Below are positions 56,428 through 64,000 of a stretch of 64,000 nt of DNA, piece by piece (positions within the stretch are counted from its first letter, which is position 1; the number at the start of each line of letters is the position of its first letter). The position numbers and the translations under genes are program-made. The notes beneath the pieces were generated by a model. That model did not search any database, was not told where the DNA came from, and saw nothing but the letters and a program-made list of their open reading frames with translations. Source of the DNA: Haloarcula pellucida (lineage in GTDB: Archaea; Halobacteriota; Halobacteria; Halobacteriales; Haloarculaceae); assembly GCF_014647235.1 (NCBI RefSeq), contig NZ_BMOU01000002.1, positions 310,417-374,416 of the forward strand, written 5' to 3'.

Positions 56428-59379
56428 ATGATTCAGGACCCGACGATCGCCCTCGTGATGGGAACGCCGTATCTCTCGCCCAACCCCGCGATTACGGCGT
56501 TGACCGTCCTGTTTGGGGTCGTCTGGACGCTGGCGAACTTCTACACGTTCTATCCGCTCGTACAGGCGCTGGTCCTCGCCGTCGCCGACCGCGTCCGCGG
56601 GTCGACAGACGACAACGGTGTGCCCGCCGCCGACGGCGGAACGCCGATCATCGACGTGTTGCTCGCGGCCTACGACGAGGCGGCCGTCGTCGAACAGGCA
56701 GTCGTCTCGGTACTCGAAGCGAACTATCCGGCCGACTCGCTCCAGCTGACCGTGTTGCTGGAACCGGGCGACGAGGCGACTCACGACGCCGTCGCGGCGT
56801 TGCGAGAGCGGTACGACTTCGACGTGCTGACCGTCCCCGAAGGGTACCCCGGCGACCCGAACAAACCCCGGGCGCTGAACTACGGGTTCGAACACACCGA
56901 CGGCGACGTCGTCGGCGTCGTCGACGCGGAGGACGTCGTCGCGCCGTCGGTGTTCCGGGAGGTAGCGGCGGCCATCGCGGAGGGCGCGGACTACGCACAG
57001 GGCCGCCTCGACATGGCCAACGAGGGCGACGGCTGGCTGAACCTCCTCTTTCGCGCCGAGTACGGCTACTGGTACACCCTCGTGACGCCGGCGTTCGCCC
57101 GCGTGGACTATCCGATTCCGATGGCCGGGACGACCTGCTTTTTCTGCCGGTCGGTGCTGGAAACCGCGAGCGAGGCCCGTCTCGAACAGCGCGGCGACCC
57201 GTGGGACGAGCGAGCGTGGGCGTGGATGCGCGACCACGGCCTCGCCGGCGTCCGGCCGTGGGACCCGCGGAACGTCACCGAGGACTTCGAACTCGGTCTG
57301 TTCCTCTGGGAACTGGGGTACGACTTCGCCTACCTCGACGCCGTGACGACCGAGGAGTCGCCGCCGAGTCTCGACGGGTGGTTGGACCAGCGAACCCGGT
57401 GGAAGAAGGGGAAGGTGTACACGTTTCTCGACCGGCGGGCGCACCCTCCGGCGACGACGGGCGACCGGGCACACATCTACTGGCAGTCGGCCCTGCCACA
57501 TCTCGGACCGCTGAACGTCGCCGGACTGGTGGTCCTGCTGCTCATCTCGAACCTCGCGGAGTACCGGCCCTCGACGCTGGTCGGCGTCGTCTTGAGTCTC
57601 GGCGCGACGTTCGCCGTCGTCACCAGCGGCCTGTTCGCGATCGGGTACTGGAGGGCCACGGACGCCCCGTTGTGGACCCGTACTCGACGTGCTCTCCTCT
57701 CGACGGCGACCCTGCCGCTGTACTGGTTGCTCCAGTGGGGCGCGGACATCCGGGCGCTGGTCCGCCTCTACGGCGGGAACCTCTCGTGGGAGCATACCGA
57801 CCACTTCGGCCGGCAGGTAGCGAGCGACGACGGGCCAGCGGAGAGAACGGGTCGACGCGCCGGTCGAATCACGCTCCCCCGGTACCAACGCTGGGGGGCG
57901 CTCGTACTCGTCCTCGTCGTCGCCGCGACGCTTCGCATGTTCGCACTCGGCGGGTGGAGCCTCTGGACCGACGAACTGTACTCCGTCGCCGTCCGCGGTG
58001 ACCTGCCCGTCTGGGACCTCCTGATACTGCCGAACGATCCGCACCCGCCGCTGTACTACCTCCTGCTCCACTGGTGGATGGACCTCGTCGGCGAGAGTCG
58101 CGTCGCCGTCCGCTCGCTGTCGGTGCTGGCGGGGCTGGCGACGACCGTCGCGGTGTACCTCCTCGGGACGGAACTGTTCGACGATCGGACCGGCCTGCTG
58201 GCGGCGGTGATGGTCGCTGCGTCGACCTTCTTCATCCACTTCTCGCGGGTCGCTCGGATGTACGCCCTCTTTACATTCCTGACCGCGTTCTCGTGGTACT
58301 GGTACGCCCGGTTACGGGACGACACGACGACCAGCGCGACGGGGTACGTCATCACGACGGCGCTGCTGGTCTACACCCACGTCTACGGCCTGTTCGTCCT
58401 CTTCGCACAGCACGTCTACACCTCGCTCTCCGAGGTCGACGGGGGTATCCGCCGACGGCGGTGGGCCGGCGTGACCGCTGCCCTCGGCGTCCTCACCCTC
58501 CCGTGGGCCGGCCTGTTGACCTATCGCGTCGTCGGCATCCTCTTTGGCACGGGCGGGGCGAACATCGAGTGGATTCCCGAACCCTCGTCGGTGTTGCTCA
58601 CCCAGACGGCCCTCTCCTACGTCGGATTCCCGGACTTCTACCCGCTCCGGGCGGGGACGACGCTCGTCTACCTCCTCGCGTCGGCGCTCCTGTTCGTCTT
58701 CGTCGCCCAACTCGCCGCCGCCGTCGTCCGCGTCGACGAGACGGGCCTGACGCTCGAAGACCCCCAGTCGGTCGGCCAGATGGCCGCACTCCTGTTCGTG
58801 CCGACGCTCGTCCCACTGTTCATCTCGCTCGCGGTGCCCATCTACGTCCCTCGCTATGCGGCCCCGGCCGGCGTCGCGTTCGTCGTCCTCGCGGCACGGG
58901 GCCTGCGAAACATCCCGACCGAGCGCGTCCGATTCGGGTTGCTCGCCGTCGTCCTGTTGAGTTCGCTCGCGTTCACCGGTGTCTACTACACCGCCGACTC
59001 CGTCGAACCGTGGTCGACCGTCTCGACGAGCATCGAGGCCGAGGCCGGCCCGGACGACGTCGTCGTCTACCAACCGGGCGGCGGGTACGTCGAACACTAC
59101 GACGAGGGCGCCGCCGTCGAGACGACGACCGTCCCGTATTCGGCGCGCATCACCAAGGACGACCTGCTGTACCTCGGGAACCTCTCGGCCCGGCGTGATA
59201 CGGTGTTCCTGGTCCAGTACTACGGCGAGGACGGCCCCGCCGTGCGGTATCTCGACGCCTGTCACGGCGAGCAGTCCCGGCGGGCGCTTGGCGTCATCAC
59301 GGTCCACCGGTACGCCGATCGAGCGACCTGCCCGGCCCCGGGCCGGATTCTCAACACGACCGGGACGGTGAGCGAGTGA
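56428..59379 (+). CDS. Fused GT2 glycosyltransferase and GT39/ArnT-like membrane glycosyltransferase (983 aa)
   Basis: The N-terminal half has one or two helices, then a processive-type GT2 catalytic domain: [40 protein letters not shown] (DxD), [20 protein letters not shown] (TED) and QRTRWKKGK (QxxRW), as in cellulose/hyaluronan-synthase-like enzymes; three helices follow. From about residue 490 a GT-C domain begins: [20 protein letters not shown] (first-loop Asp-Glu), [20 protein letters not shown] and [20 protein letters not shown]. The fusion would first make a lipid-linked sugar, then transfer it outside. Substrates unknown. Confidence 0.85.
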   Translation: MIQDPTIALVMGTPYLSPNPAITALTVLFGVVWTLANFYTFYPLVQALVLAVADRVRGSTDDNGVPAADGGTPIIDVLLAAYDEAAVVEQAVVSVLEANYPADSLQLTVLLEPGDEATHDAVAALRERYDFDVLTVPEGYPGDPNKPRALNYGFEHTDGDVVGVVDAEDVVAPSVFREVAAAIAEGADYAQGRLDMANEGDGWLNLLFRAEYGYWYTLVTPAFARVDYPIPMAGTTCFFCRSVLETASEARLEQRGDPWDERAWAWMRDHGLAGVRPWDPRNVTEDFELGLFLWELGYDFAYLDAVTTEESPPSLDGWLDQRTRWKKGKVYTFLDRRAHPPATTGDRAHIYWQSALPHLGPLNVAGLVVLLLISNLAEYRPSTLVGVVLSLGATFAVVTSGLFAIGYWRATDAPLWTRTRRALLSTATLPLYWLLQWGADIRALVRLYGGNLSWEHTDHFGRQVASDDGPAERTGRRAGRITLPRYQRWGALVLVLVVAATLRMFALGGWSLWTDELYSVAVRGDLPVWDLLILPNDPHPPLYYLLLHWWMDLVGESRVAVRSLSVLAGLATTVAVYLLGTELFDDRTGLLAAVMVAASTFFIHFSRVARMYALFTFLTAFSWYWYARLRDDTTTSATGYVITTALLVYTHVYGLFVLFAQHVYTSLSEVDGGIRRRRWAGVTAALGVLTLPWAGLLTYRVVGILFGTGGANIEWIPEPSSVLLTQTALSYVGFPDFYPLRAGTTLVYLLASALLFVFVAQLAAAVVRVDETGLTLEDPQSVGQMAALLFVPTLVPLFISLAVPIYVPRYAAPAGVAFVVLAARGLRNIPTERVRFGLLAVVLLSSLAFTGVYYTADSVEPWSTVSTSIEAEAGPDDVVVYQPGGGYVEHYDEGAAVETTTVPYSARITKDDLLYLGNLSARRDTVFLVQYYGEDGPAVRYLDACHGEQSRRALGVITVHRYADRATCPAPGRILNTTGTVSE

Positions 59380-59428
59380 CCCGTCCGGGAACACAACCCT
59401 TAGGCGCGCGCCCCGCCGACGACGGACA

Positions 59429-60901
59429 ATGACGAACTTCGAGGTCCGGGCGTACGACGCCGCGGGCCGACTCGGCGAACTGGAAGTCCCGCGGGCCGGC
59501 GTCACCGTCCAGACGCCGACCATCCTCCCCGTGGTCAACCCCCACGTCCAGACGGTCGATCCGTCGGCGCTCGAATCCGAGTTCGGCGCGGAGATTCTCA
59601 TCACGAACAGCTACATCCTCCACGGCTCCGAGGACCTGCGCGAGCCCGCCCTCGAACGGGGTCTGCACGACCTGCTGGACTTCTCGGGGGCCATCATGAC
59701 CGACTCGGGGTCGTTCCAACTGGCGGAGTACGGCGATATCGACGTGACCACCGAGGAGATTCTGCGGTTCCAGTACGACATCGGGTCCGACATCGGGACG
59801 CCGGTGGACATCCCGACGCCGCCGGACGTAGAGCGCGAGCGCGCCGAGTCGGAACTGGCGACCACGCAGGACCGTCTGGGGCGGGCGGCCGAGGTGGACA
59901 CCGGCGAGATGCTCGTCTCTGCACCCGTCCAGGGGTCGACGTACCCGGACCTCCGCGAACGGGCCGCCAGAGACGCCACGTCGACCGGGCTGGACGTGTT
60001 CCCGCTGGGTGCCGTCGTCCCGCTGATGAACGAGTACCGCTATGCCGACCTCGCGGACGTCGTCGCGGCCTGCAAGCGCGGCCTCGGCGAGACGGGACCG
60101 GTCCACCTGTTCGGTGCCGGTCACCCGATGATGTTCGCGATGGCGGCGGCGCTGGGCTGTGACCTCTTCGACTCCGCCGCGTACGCGCTGTACGCCCGCG
60201 ACGACCGCTATCTCACCGTTCGCGGGACGGAACTGCTTGACGACCTCGAACAGTTCCCGTGTCAGTGCCCGATCTGTACCGATCACACGCCCGCGGAACT
60301 GCGTTCGATGGCCGACGAGACGCGCGAGGACTTGCTGGCCCGGCACAACCTCCACGTCACCTACGGCGAGATTCGTACCGTCCGGCAGGCCATCCGCTCG
60401 GGGAACCTCATGGAACTGGTCGACTCGCGGGCCCGCGGGCACCCGACGATGCTCGACGGCTACCGCGCCCTGCTCTCCCACGCCGAGCAACTCGAACGTA
60501 CCGACCCCGTCTCGAAGGACGCCTTCTTCTATACGTCCGCCGAGAGCGCCCGCCGGCCGGAAGTCCTGCGTCATCACGAGCGACTCGACCGCTTCGACCT
60601 CGACGCCGACTCGGTGTTGCTGACCGAGGGCGGGTCGAACGACCGCTACGACGAGACGTGGGGCGTCGTCCCGCCGTTCGGTCCGTATCCGCGGGACCTC
60701 GCGGAGACGTATCCGCTGACGGCGGAGGTTCCTGACCGGACCGACCGGGCGGCCTACGAGGCCGCCGCCGACGGCGTTGCCCGCCTCGTCGGCCTGCATC
60801 CCGACGTCGAGTTCACGCTGGTCCACGACGACTGGCCCGCGACGGCGCTAGAGACGGTGCCGGACGGGGTTCGATTACGTGACCTGCACGCGAGGGACTA
60901 G
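59429..60901 (+). CDS. tgtA: Archaeosine tRNA-guanine transglycosylase
   Basis: The 490-aa protein shows the TGT barrel landmarks: [38 protein letters not shown] (catalytic Asp region), [55 protein letters not shown] and the zinc site [14 protein letters not shown]. The archaeal enzyme exchanges guanine-15 in the tRNA D loop for preQ0, the first step to archaeosine. Length matches the catalytic half (without PUA domains), as usual in haloarchaea where a second protein (ArcS) carries the rest. A probable arcS start lies 3 kb downstream. Confidence 0.95.
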   Translation: MTNFEVRAYDAAGRLGELEVPRAGVTVQTPTILPVVNPHVQTVDPSALESEFGAEILITNSYILHGSEDLREPALERGLHDLLDFSGAIMTDSGSFQLAEYGDIDVTTEEILRFQYDIGSDIGTPVDIPTPPDVERERAESELATTQDRLGRAAEVDTGEMLVSAPVQGSTYPDLRERAARDATSTGLDVFPLGAVVPLMNEYRYADLADVVAACKRGLGETGPVHLFGAGHPMMFAMAAALGCDLFDSAAYALYARDDRYLTVRGTELLDDLEQFPCQCPICTDHTPAELRSMADETREDLLARHNLHVTYGEIRTVRQAIRSGNLMELVDSRARGHPTMLDGYRALLSHAEQLERTDPVSKDAFFYTSAESARRPEVLRHHERLDRFDLDADSVLLTEGGSNDRYDETWGVVPPFGPYPRDLAETYPLTAEVPDRTDRAAYEAAADGVARLVGLHPDVEFTLVHDDWPATALETVPDGVRLRDLHARD

Positions 60902-61420
60902 CGAGGGGCGCGACGGAGGGAGCGGCCCTCGAAGCGAGACGGCGACAATCGGGAGCCGTAGAGCAGTAGCGAGAGCCCGAACGGAGTGAGGTGGTCTCGA
61001 ACTGCGAACGGGGAGCGAAGCGACCCGTGAGCAGTAGCGAGAGCCTGCGCGAACCGTGAGAACGGCAGCGTCCTACGAGTGGTGCGAGCGGGTCCGTCGA
61101 CGCCGAGACGGACGTGGGGGCGATTCAGGTCGTCGGCTCCCGGCGGTCGTCCAGTTGCTCACGCTGGCCCCGATGGACGGCCTCGAAGACCGGGGCCTCG
61201 ACCACCTCGTCCGCGAACAGTACGACCTCTCACTGATCGCGTGCGACGCGCCGTCGGCGGCGGTTCGGCCGAACCCGCAATCTGTCGCTAGCGCCCGTCT
61301 CGATTCGGTTTAGCCGGCGTTAATCCGCGTTAACCGTCGTAAAGTCGGCCCGAAACCGGCCGGAAACCGCCTTCACTGCCACCCCCCACTTTACACCTGT
61401 CCCCGGAAGACCGAGTTGCA
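60902..61420. other. Intergenic region with short repeat and an unsupported frame
   Basis: About 520 bp. GAGCAGTAGCGAGAGCC occurs twice (60961-60977 and 61029-61045), a type of intergenic phrase common in haloarchaeal genomes. A plus-strand frame at 61056-61313 contains VVQLLTLAPMDGLEDRGLDH and LVREQYDLSLIACDAPSAAV, which look protein-like, but there is no convincing start; it may be a gene remnant. Confidence 0.4.
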
Positions 61421-61696
61421 ATGTTCGAAGCAGACCCGCTCACGATGGCAGCGTTCGCAAACGACGCGGTGCGGATGGCGATGCAGGCCGGCCCGCCCAC
61501 AGACCTGCCCGCACAGGTACCGGACTTCGTCGGCGACGTCCTCGGCGAGGCCGGGTCGTCGGCCGGCGAGGCCAAAGACGGCTTCGGTGAGACCATCAGT
61601 GGTCTGACACCGGGCGGCAGTGAAGCCGCCGAAGGCGCCGCCGCGGCCAACGCGACCGACGCGAGCGAGGCCGCGGCCGACGCCGCCGGTACGTAG
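61421..61696 (+). CDS. Small acidic Ala-rich protein (91 aa)
   Basis: Starts FEADPLTMAAFANDAVRMAM, then DLPAQVPDFVGDVLGEAGSS and an Ala/Glu/Asp-rich tail (EAAEGAAAANATDASEAAAD). Low complexity and acidic; no membrane helix or signal is obvious. Such Ala/Glu tails are common in haloarchaeal unknown proteins. Function unknown. Confidence 0.55.
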   Translation: MFEADPLTMAAFANDAVRMAMQAGPPTDLPAQVPDFVGDVLGEAGSSAGEAKDGFGETISGLTPGGSEAAEGAAAANATDASEAAADAAGT

Positions 61697-61878
61697 AGTC
61701 CCGTACCCGCTGACGCTCCCACACGCGTCGGCCCCGTAACGACCGGCGCGTGACCCCACTCCACGTACCCACCCCTCTCGTCTCCCTGTCCCCGTTCGAT
61801 CCCTGCCCTCTCGGATGTCTCTCCCACGGCCCGTCCGCATCCGCGGCGCCTTTCACGCCGCCGTCCGTAGCGGCGGGT

Positions 61879-62493
61879 ATGAAGAAGTCGCTGGACGAAC
61901 ACGCGGACCGCTTCTCCGACCACGCCGTCGACTACGACGAGAGTCAGGACTCTCCGGAGTACCGGGCCTGCGCGGACCTCGTCGTCGCCCACGCCGACCC
62001 CGACTCCGGGGACGTGGTGCTGGATTTGGGCACCGGGACGGGCGCTATCGCCTTCGGCGTCGCCGACGAGGCCGCCGAGGTCGTCGGCCGCGACATCAGC
62101 GAGGGGATGCTCGAACAGGCCCGCGAGAAGGCCGCCGAGAACGGCGTCGCGAACGTCACGTTCGGCGAGGGCCGCTTCCGCGACCCGCAGGTGCCAGACG
62201 GTGTCGACGTGGACGTCGTCACCTCGAACTTCGCGATGCACCACCTCGGCGACGACGAGAAGCGCGAGGCCATCGACGTCATCGCCGAACTGGGGCCGCA
62301 CCGCATCGTCCTCGGCGACGTGATGTTCTTCGGCGAACCGAACCCCGACGACCCGTTCTACAGCCCCGAGGTGGACGACCCGGCGACGGTCGGCGTCCTC
62401 GCCGACGCCTTCACCGACGCGGGCTACGCGCTGACGGCCGTCGAGATGGTCTCAGAGCAGGTCGGCGTCCTCGTCGCCGAACGACCGGACTAG
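61879..62493 (+). CDS. Class I SAM-dependent methyltransferase
   Basis: The 204-aa protein has motif I VVLDLGTGTGAIAFGVADEA near residue 47, an acidic ribose-binding strand EVVGRDISEGMLEQAREKAA and VDVVTSNFAMHHLGDDEKRE. This is the Methyltransf_25/UbiE-like fold. The start at 61879 follows a 43-codon open stretch of non-halophilic composition that I exclude. Its stop overlaps that of the convergent GNAT gene by 4 bp. The substrate is unknown; ubiE-like menaquinone methylation is not supported by any special motif. Confidence 0.85.
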   Translation: MKKSLDEHADRFSDHAVDYDESQDSPEYRACADLVVAHADPDSGDVVLDLGTGTGAIAFGVADEAAEVVGRDISEGMLEQAREKAAENGVANVTFGEGRFRDPQVPDGVDVDVVTSNFAMHHLGDDEKREAIDVIAELGPHRIVLGDVMFFGEPNPDDPFYSPEVDDPATVGVLADAFTDAGYALTAVEMVSEQVGVLVAERPD

Positions 62494-62978
62494 AGCGACT
62501 TGGCGTAGACGTAGCCCTCCACGTCGAGGAACTCGTCGTAGTGGTCGTCGACGCGGCCGAACCCCCGTGCCTCGTAGAACCCGATAGCGGCGTCGTTGCC
62601 GGCCATGACGACCAACCGCAGGCGTCTCCCCCCGCGGTCCCGGACGCTGGCCTCGATTGCGTCGAGCAACGTGGTGCCGATGCCCTCGCGCCAGTACTCC
62701 GGGTCGACGTAGCAGCGCGCGAGTGACCACGTCCGGTCCGCCTCCGTCGGTCCGGCCTCGGCGAAGGCGACCACGTCGCCGTCGACCGTCGCGACGCGGA
62801 ACACTCGGTCGGCGTCCGTGACGGCGTCGTCGAGTCGCGACGGCGTGTAGTACCGCTGGAGGAACGCGTCGACGGTCGCCGCGCCGACGATGTCGTCGTG
62901 GGCGGCGTGCCACGCCCGGTGAGCGACACGCTGGACCGCCGGGACGTCCTCGCACGTCCCCCTTCGAACCCCCGGCAT
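62490..62978 (-). CDS. GNAT family N-acetyltransferase
   Basis: The 162-aa protein shows GNAT motifs: VRRGTCEDVPAVQRVAHRAW at the start, ARCYVDPEYWREGIGTTLLD (motif A, with the acetyl-CoA-binding R/Q-x2-G-x-G/A analog REGIGT) and GNDAAIGFYEARGFGRVDDH (motif B). It transfers an acetyl group from acetyl-CoA to an amine; RimI-like protein N-acetylation is one possibility. Convergent with the methyltransferase. Confidence 0.87.
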   Translation of the reverse strand: MPGVRRGTCEDVPAVQRVAHRAWHAAHDDIVGAATVDAFLQRYYTPSRLDDAVTDADRVFRVATVDGDVVAFAEAGPTEADRTWSLARCYVDPEYWREGIGTTLLDAIEASVRDRGGRRLRLVVMAGNDAAIGFYEARGFGRVDDHYDEFLDVEGYVYAKSL

Positions 62979-63025
62979 ACGCCACCATATCCATCCCCTG
63001 CTAATAAGTGCTTGTCAGGAGCGCG

Positions 63026-63283
63026 TTACCGTTCGGACGCCGGTTCCAGCCGCGTGCCGTCCCGCGGGCAGTAATCGTACGAGTCCACGGTCGCCTGAAA
63101 CCCGCAGTGGGGACACTCCTGCACGACGGTCGGTTCGCCGTCGCCCAGCCCCCGGAAGAGGAACGGGACGAACGGCAGGAACAGGAAGACGAACAGGCTC
63201 TCGAAGTACCACCAGAGCGCCGCGGTGACGAGGAGGCTCACGACGAGGCCGACGACAGCCGTCGCGGTTCGGGACCCGACCAT
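63026..63283 (-). CDS. Membrane protein with zinc ribbon (85 aa)
   Basis: Residues 8-45 contain two hydrophobic segments (TAVVGLVVSLLVTAALWWYF and LFVFLFLPFVPFLF). The C-terminus VVQECPHCGFQATVDSYDYC with PRDGTRLEP forms a zinc ribbon (C-x2-C ... C-P-x-DG). A frequent haloarchaeal conserved small membrane protein of unknown function. Confidence 0.75.
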   Translation of the reverse strand: MVGSRTATAVVGLVVSLLVTAALWWYFESLFVFLFLPFVPFLFRGLGDGEPTVVQECPHCGFQATVDSYDYCPRDGTRLEPASER

Positions 63284-63387
63284 GCCGGGGAGTTACCGTC
63301 CGAGGGGCAAAACCCCACGGCCGTCCGGTCGTGTCACGTGTCCACACCGCACGCTTTTGTCGCATGCGGGACGACATTCGATCAGGT

Positions 63388-63570
63388 ATGTCCGACGACG
63401 ACGGGTACTGGCGGTTCTGTGCCATCGTCGAGCGAGAGGTCATCACGACGCCGACGGTGACGGCGCCGCCACACACCGAACGGGCCGTCCTCGAACAGCA
63501 CACCGACTCTGGCGAGTACCGCCTCCGACCGCTGGACGACGTCACTGACGGCGCCGAACGGATAACGTAG
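63388..63570 (+). CDS. Small hypothetical protein (60 aa)
   Basis: SDDDGYWRFCAIVEREVITT and HTERAVLEQHTDSGEYRLRP describe a short soluble alpha/beta protein. ATG 63388 is favoured over earlier in-frame codons because the upstream codons lack halophilic composition. Function unknown. Confidence 0.55.
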   Translation: MSDDDGYWRFCAIVEREVITTPTVTAPPHTERAVLEQHTDSGEYRLRPLDDVTDGAERIT

Positions 63571-63609
63571 TCGGTCGCGTGAGCGCCGTCGACGAGCGCC
63601 GCGTCGTGC

Positions 63610-63863
63610 TCAGCCACCCTGCATCGGTGGATGGACGCTGAGTTCGGCGTCGGCCGGACAGTCGGCTTCTGGGTCCACCGCGGCCCCGTCGACGGACAAC
63701 CGCACGCTCGATTCGAGGGCGCCGTCGTCGAAGAGATGTCGCTCCGCACGCGGGTACGCTTCGACGAACGGCCGACAGCGCCTCCCGTCCCGCCGTCGGC
63801 GTCGACGGTCACCGTCTTCTCGCCGGTGGTCCCACGGAAGTGGCCGCACACTGTGGCCGCCAT
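63610..63863 (-). pseudogene. MoaD/SAMP-like ubiquitin-fold protein with two frameshifts
   Basis: From ATG 63863 the frame reads TVCGHFRGTTGEKTVTVDAD and GGT. A one-base surplus then leads to EALSA (63784-63770), and a second one to FVEAYPRAERHLFDDGALES, ending LSVHPPMQGG. Joined, this is a full MoaD-like beta-grasp protein with the C-terminal Gly-Gly that is adenylated in molybdopterin synthesis, tRNA thiolation or SAMP conjugation. Two frame changes of the same sign within 20 bases mean a pseudogene, or assembly error. Confidence 0.65.
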
Positions 63864-63953
63864 GGCGGTGCTTCGGGCACTCCGCGGAGTACCGGTGCTC
63901 GCGTCGGCCCTCGAAGAGCAAGATAGTTGAACGCCCGTAGCCGAGACGTGGGC

Positions 63954-64000
63954 ATGACCGACTACTTCGAGGTCCACGAGCGCGACGGCGCCGCGCGACT
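63954..64000 (+). CDS. Probable archaeosine synthase ArcS, N-terminal 15 codons
   Basis: The frame opens at ATG 63954 with TDYFEVHERDGAARL and runs off the window. This beginning parallels that of TgtA ([15 protein letters not shown]), as expected for the related TGT-like N-terminal domain of ArcS, which converts preQ0-15 to archaeosine in tRNA. The call rests on 16 residues and on proximity to tgtA. Confidence 0.5.
   Translation, partial: MTDYFEVHERDGAAR

Noticed and set aside
56371..60826. Very long minus-strand open frames opposite the GT2-GT39 and tgtA genes
   Set aside because: Arg- and Gly-rich composition without domains, exactly antisense to well-supported genes; a product of high GC content.
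60961..61045. CRISPR-like repeat
   Set aside because: Only two copies of a 17-bp phrase with no regular spacing; typical intergenic haloarchaeal repeat.

Overview
The window comes from an extremely halophilic archaeon (class Halobacteria). The evidence is the high GC content, the very acidic proteins, promoters with a TATA-like box about 26 bases before a leaderless start codon, many tiny CxxC zinc-finger proteins, and archaeal genes such as trmY, tgtA (archaeosine pathway) and Cdc6/AbrB-type regulators. The genus cannot be fixed from sequence alone. No rRNA, insertion sequence or CRISPR array is visible.

Bases 1-20,030 are a cell-surface glycan island. It opens with the 3' end of a GDP-fucose-synthase-like gene. 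Then come an MsbA/PglK-type ABC exporter, a beta-propeller protein, three alkaline-phosphatase-superfamily (sulfatase-like) enzymes, a SAM methyltransferase, six glycosyltransferases, an asparagine synthase, a polysaccharide deacetylase and an O-antigen-ligase-like membrane protein. Together they look like a pathway that makes, decorates, exports and ligates an exopolysaccharide or S-layer glycan. The 9.3-13.2 kb part is more AT-rich and looks patchily acquired.

A tRNA-Pro(CGG) gene at 20,063-20,135 is the integration site of a mobile element of about 24.9 kb (20,116-45,053). It is bounded by imperfect 39-bp direct repeats of the tRNA 3' end and carries a tyrosine integrase at its right end. 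Left arm (+): overlapping zinc-finger genes, a nuclease-like gene and a 552-aa putative replication protein. Centre (- strand, 24.8-35.8 kb): one long operon with overlapping genes. It encodes a secreted spike-like protein with a C-terminal anchor, seven small polytopic membrane proteins, a large ectodomain/membrane protein, a P-loop ATPase, a tiny basic protein, a LamG-domain surface protein and more small membrane proteins. Right arm: AbrB-like regulator, membrane-anchored helix-hairpin-helix protein, AT-rich methyltransferase cargo gene, Cdc6/Orc1-like ATPase with nearby palindromes and iteron-like repeats, paralogous winged-helix regulators, a zinc-finger/J-domain operon and the integrase. 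There is no capsid, tail, terminase or conjugation module. My inference is an enveloped pleolipovirus-like provirus, or a vesicle-forming plasmid of the pR1SE kind, with largely undescribed membrane proteins. Immediately beyond attR lies a decayed, internally deleted relative, so this tRNA has been targeted at least twice.

Bases 45.7-64 kb return to chromosomal genes: an MscS channel, a TVP38-like protein, two unusual fused glycosyltransferases (GT39 + methyltransferase; GT2 + GT39), trmY, a Tat lipoprotein with a Vps62-like domain, a Nudix hydrolase, tgtA, a methyltransferase, a GNAT acetyltransferase, a frameshifted MoaD/SAMP-like gene and the first codons of a probable arcS. Several gene remnants lie between them.
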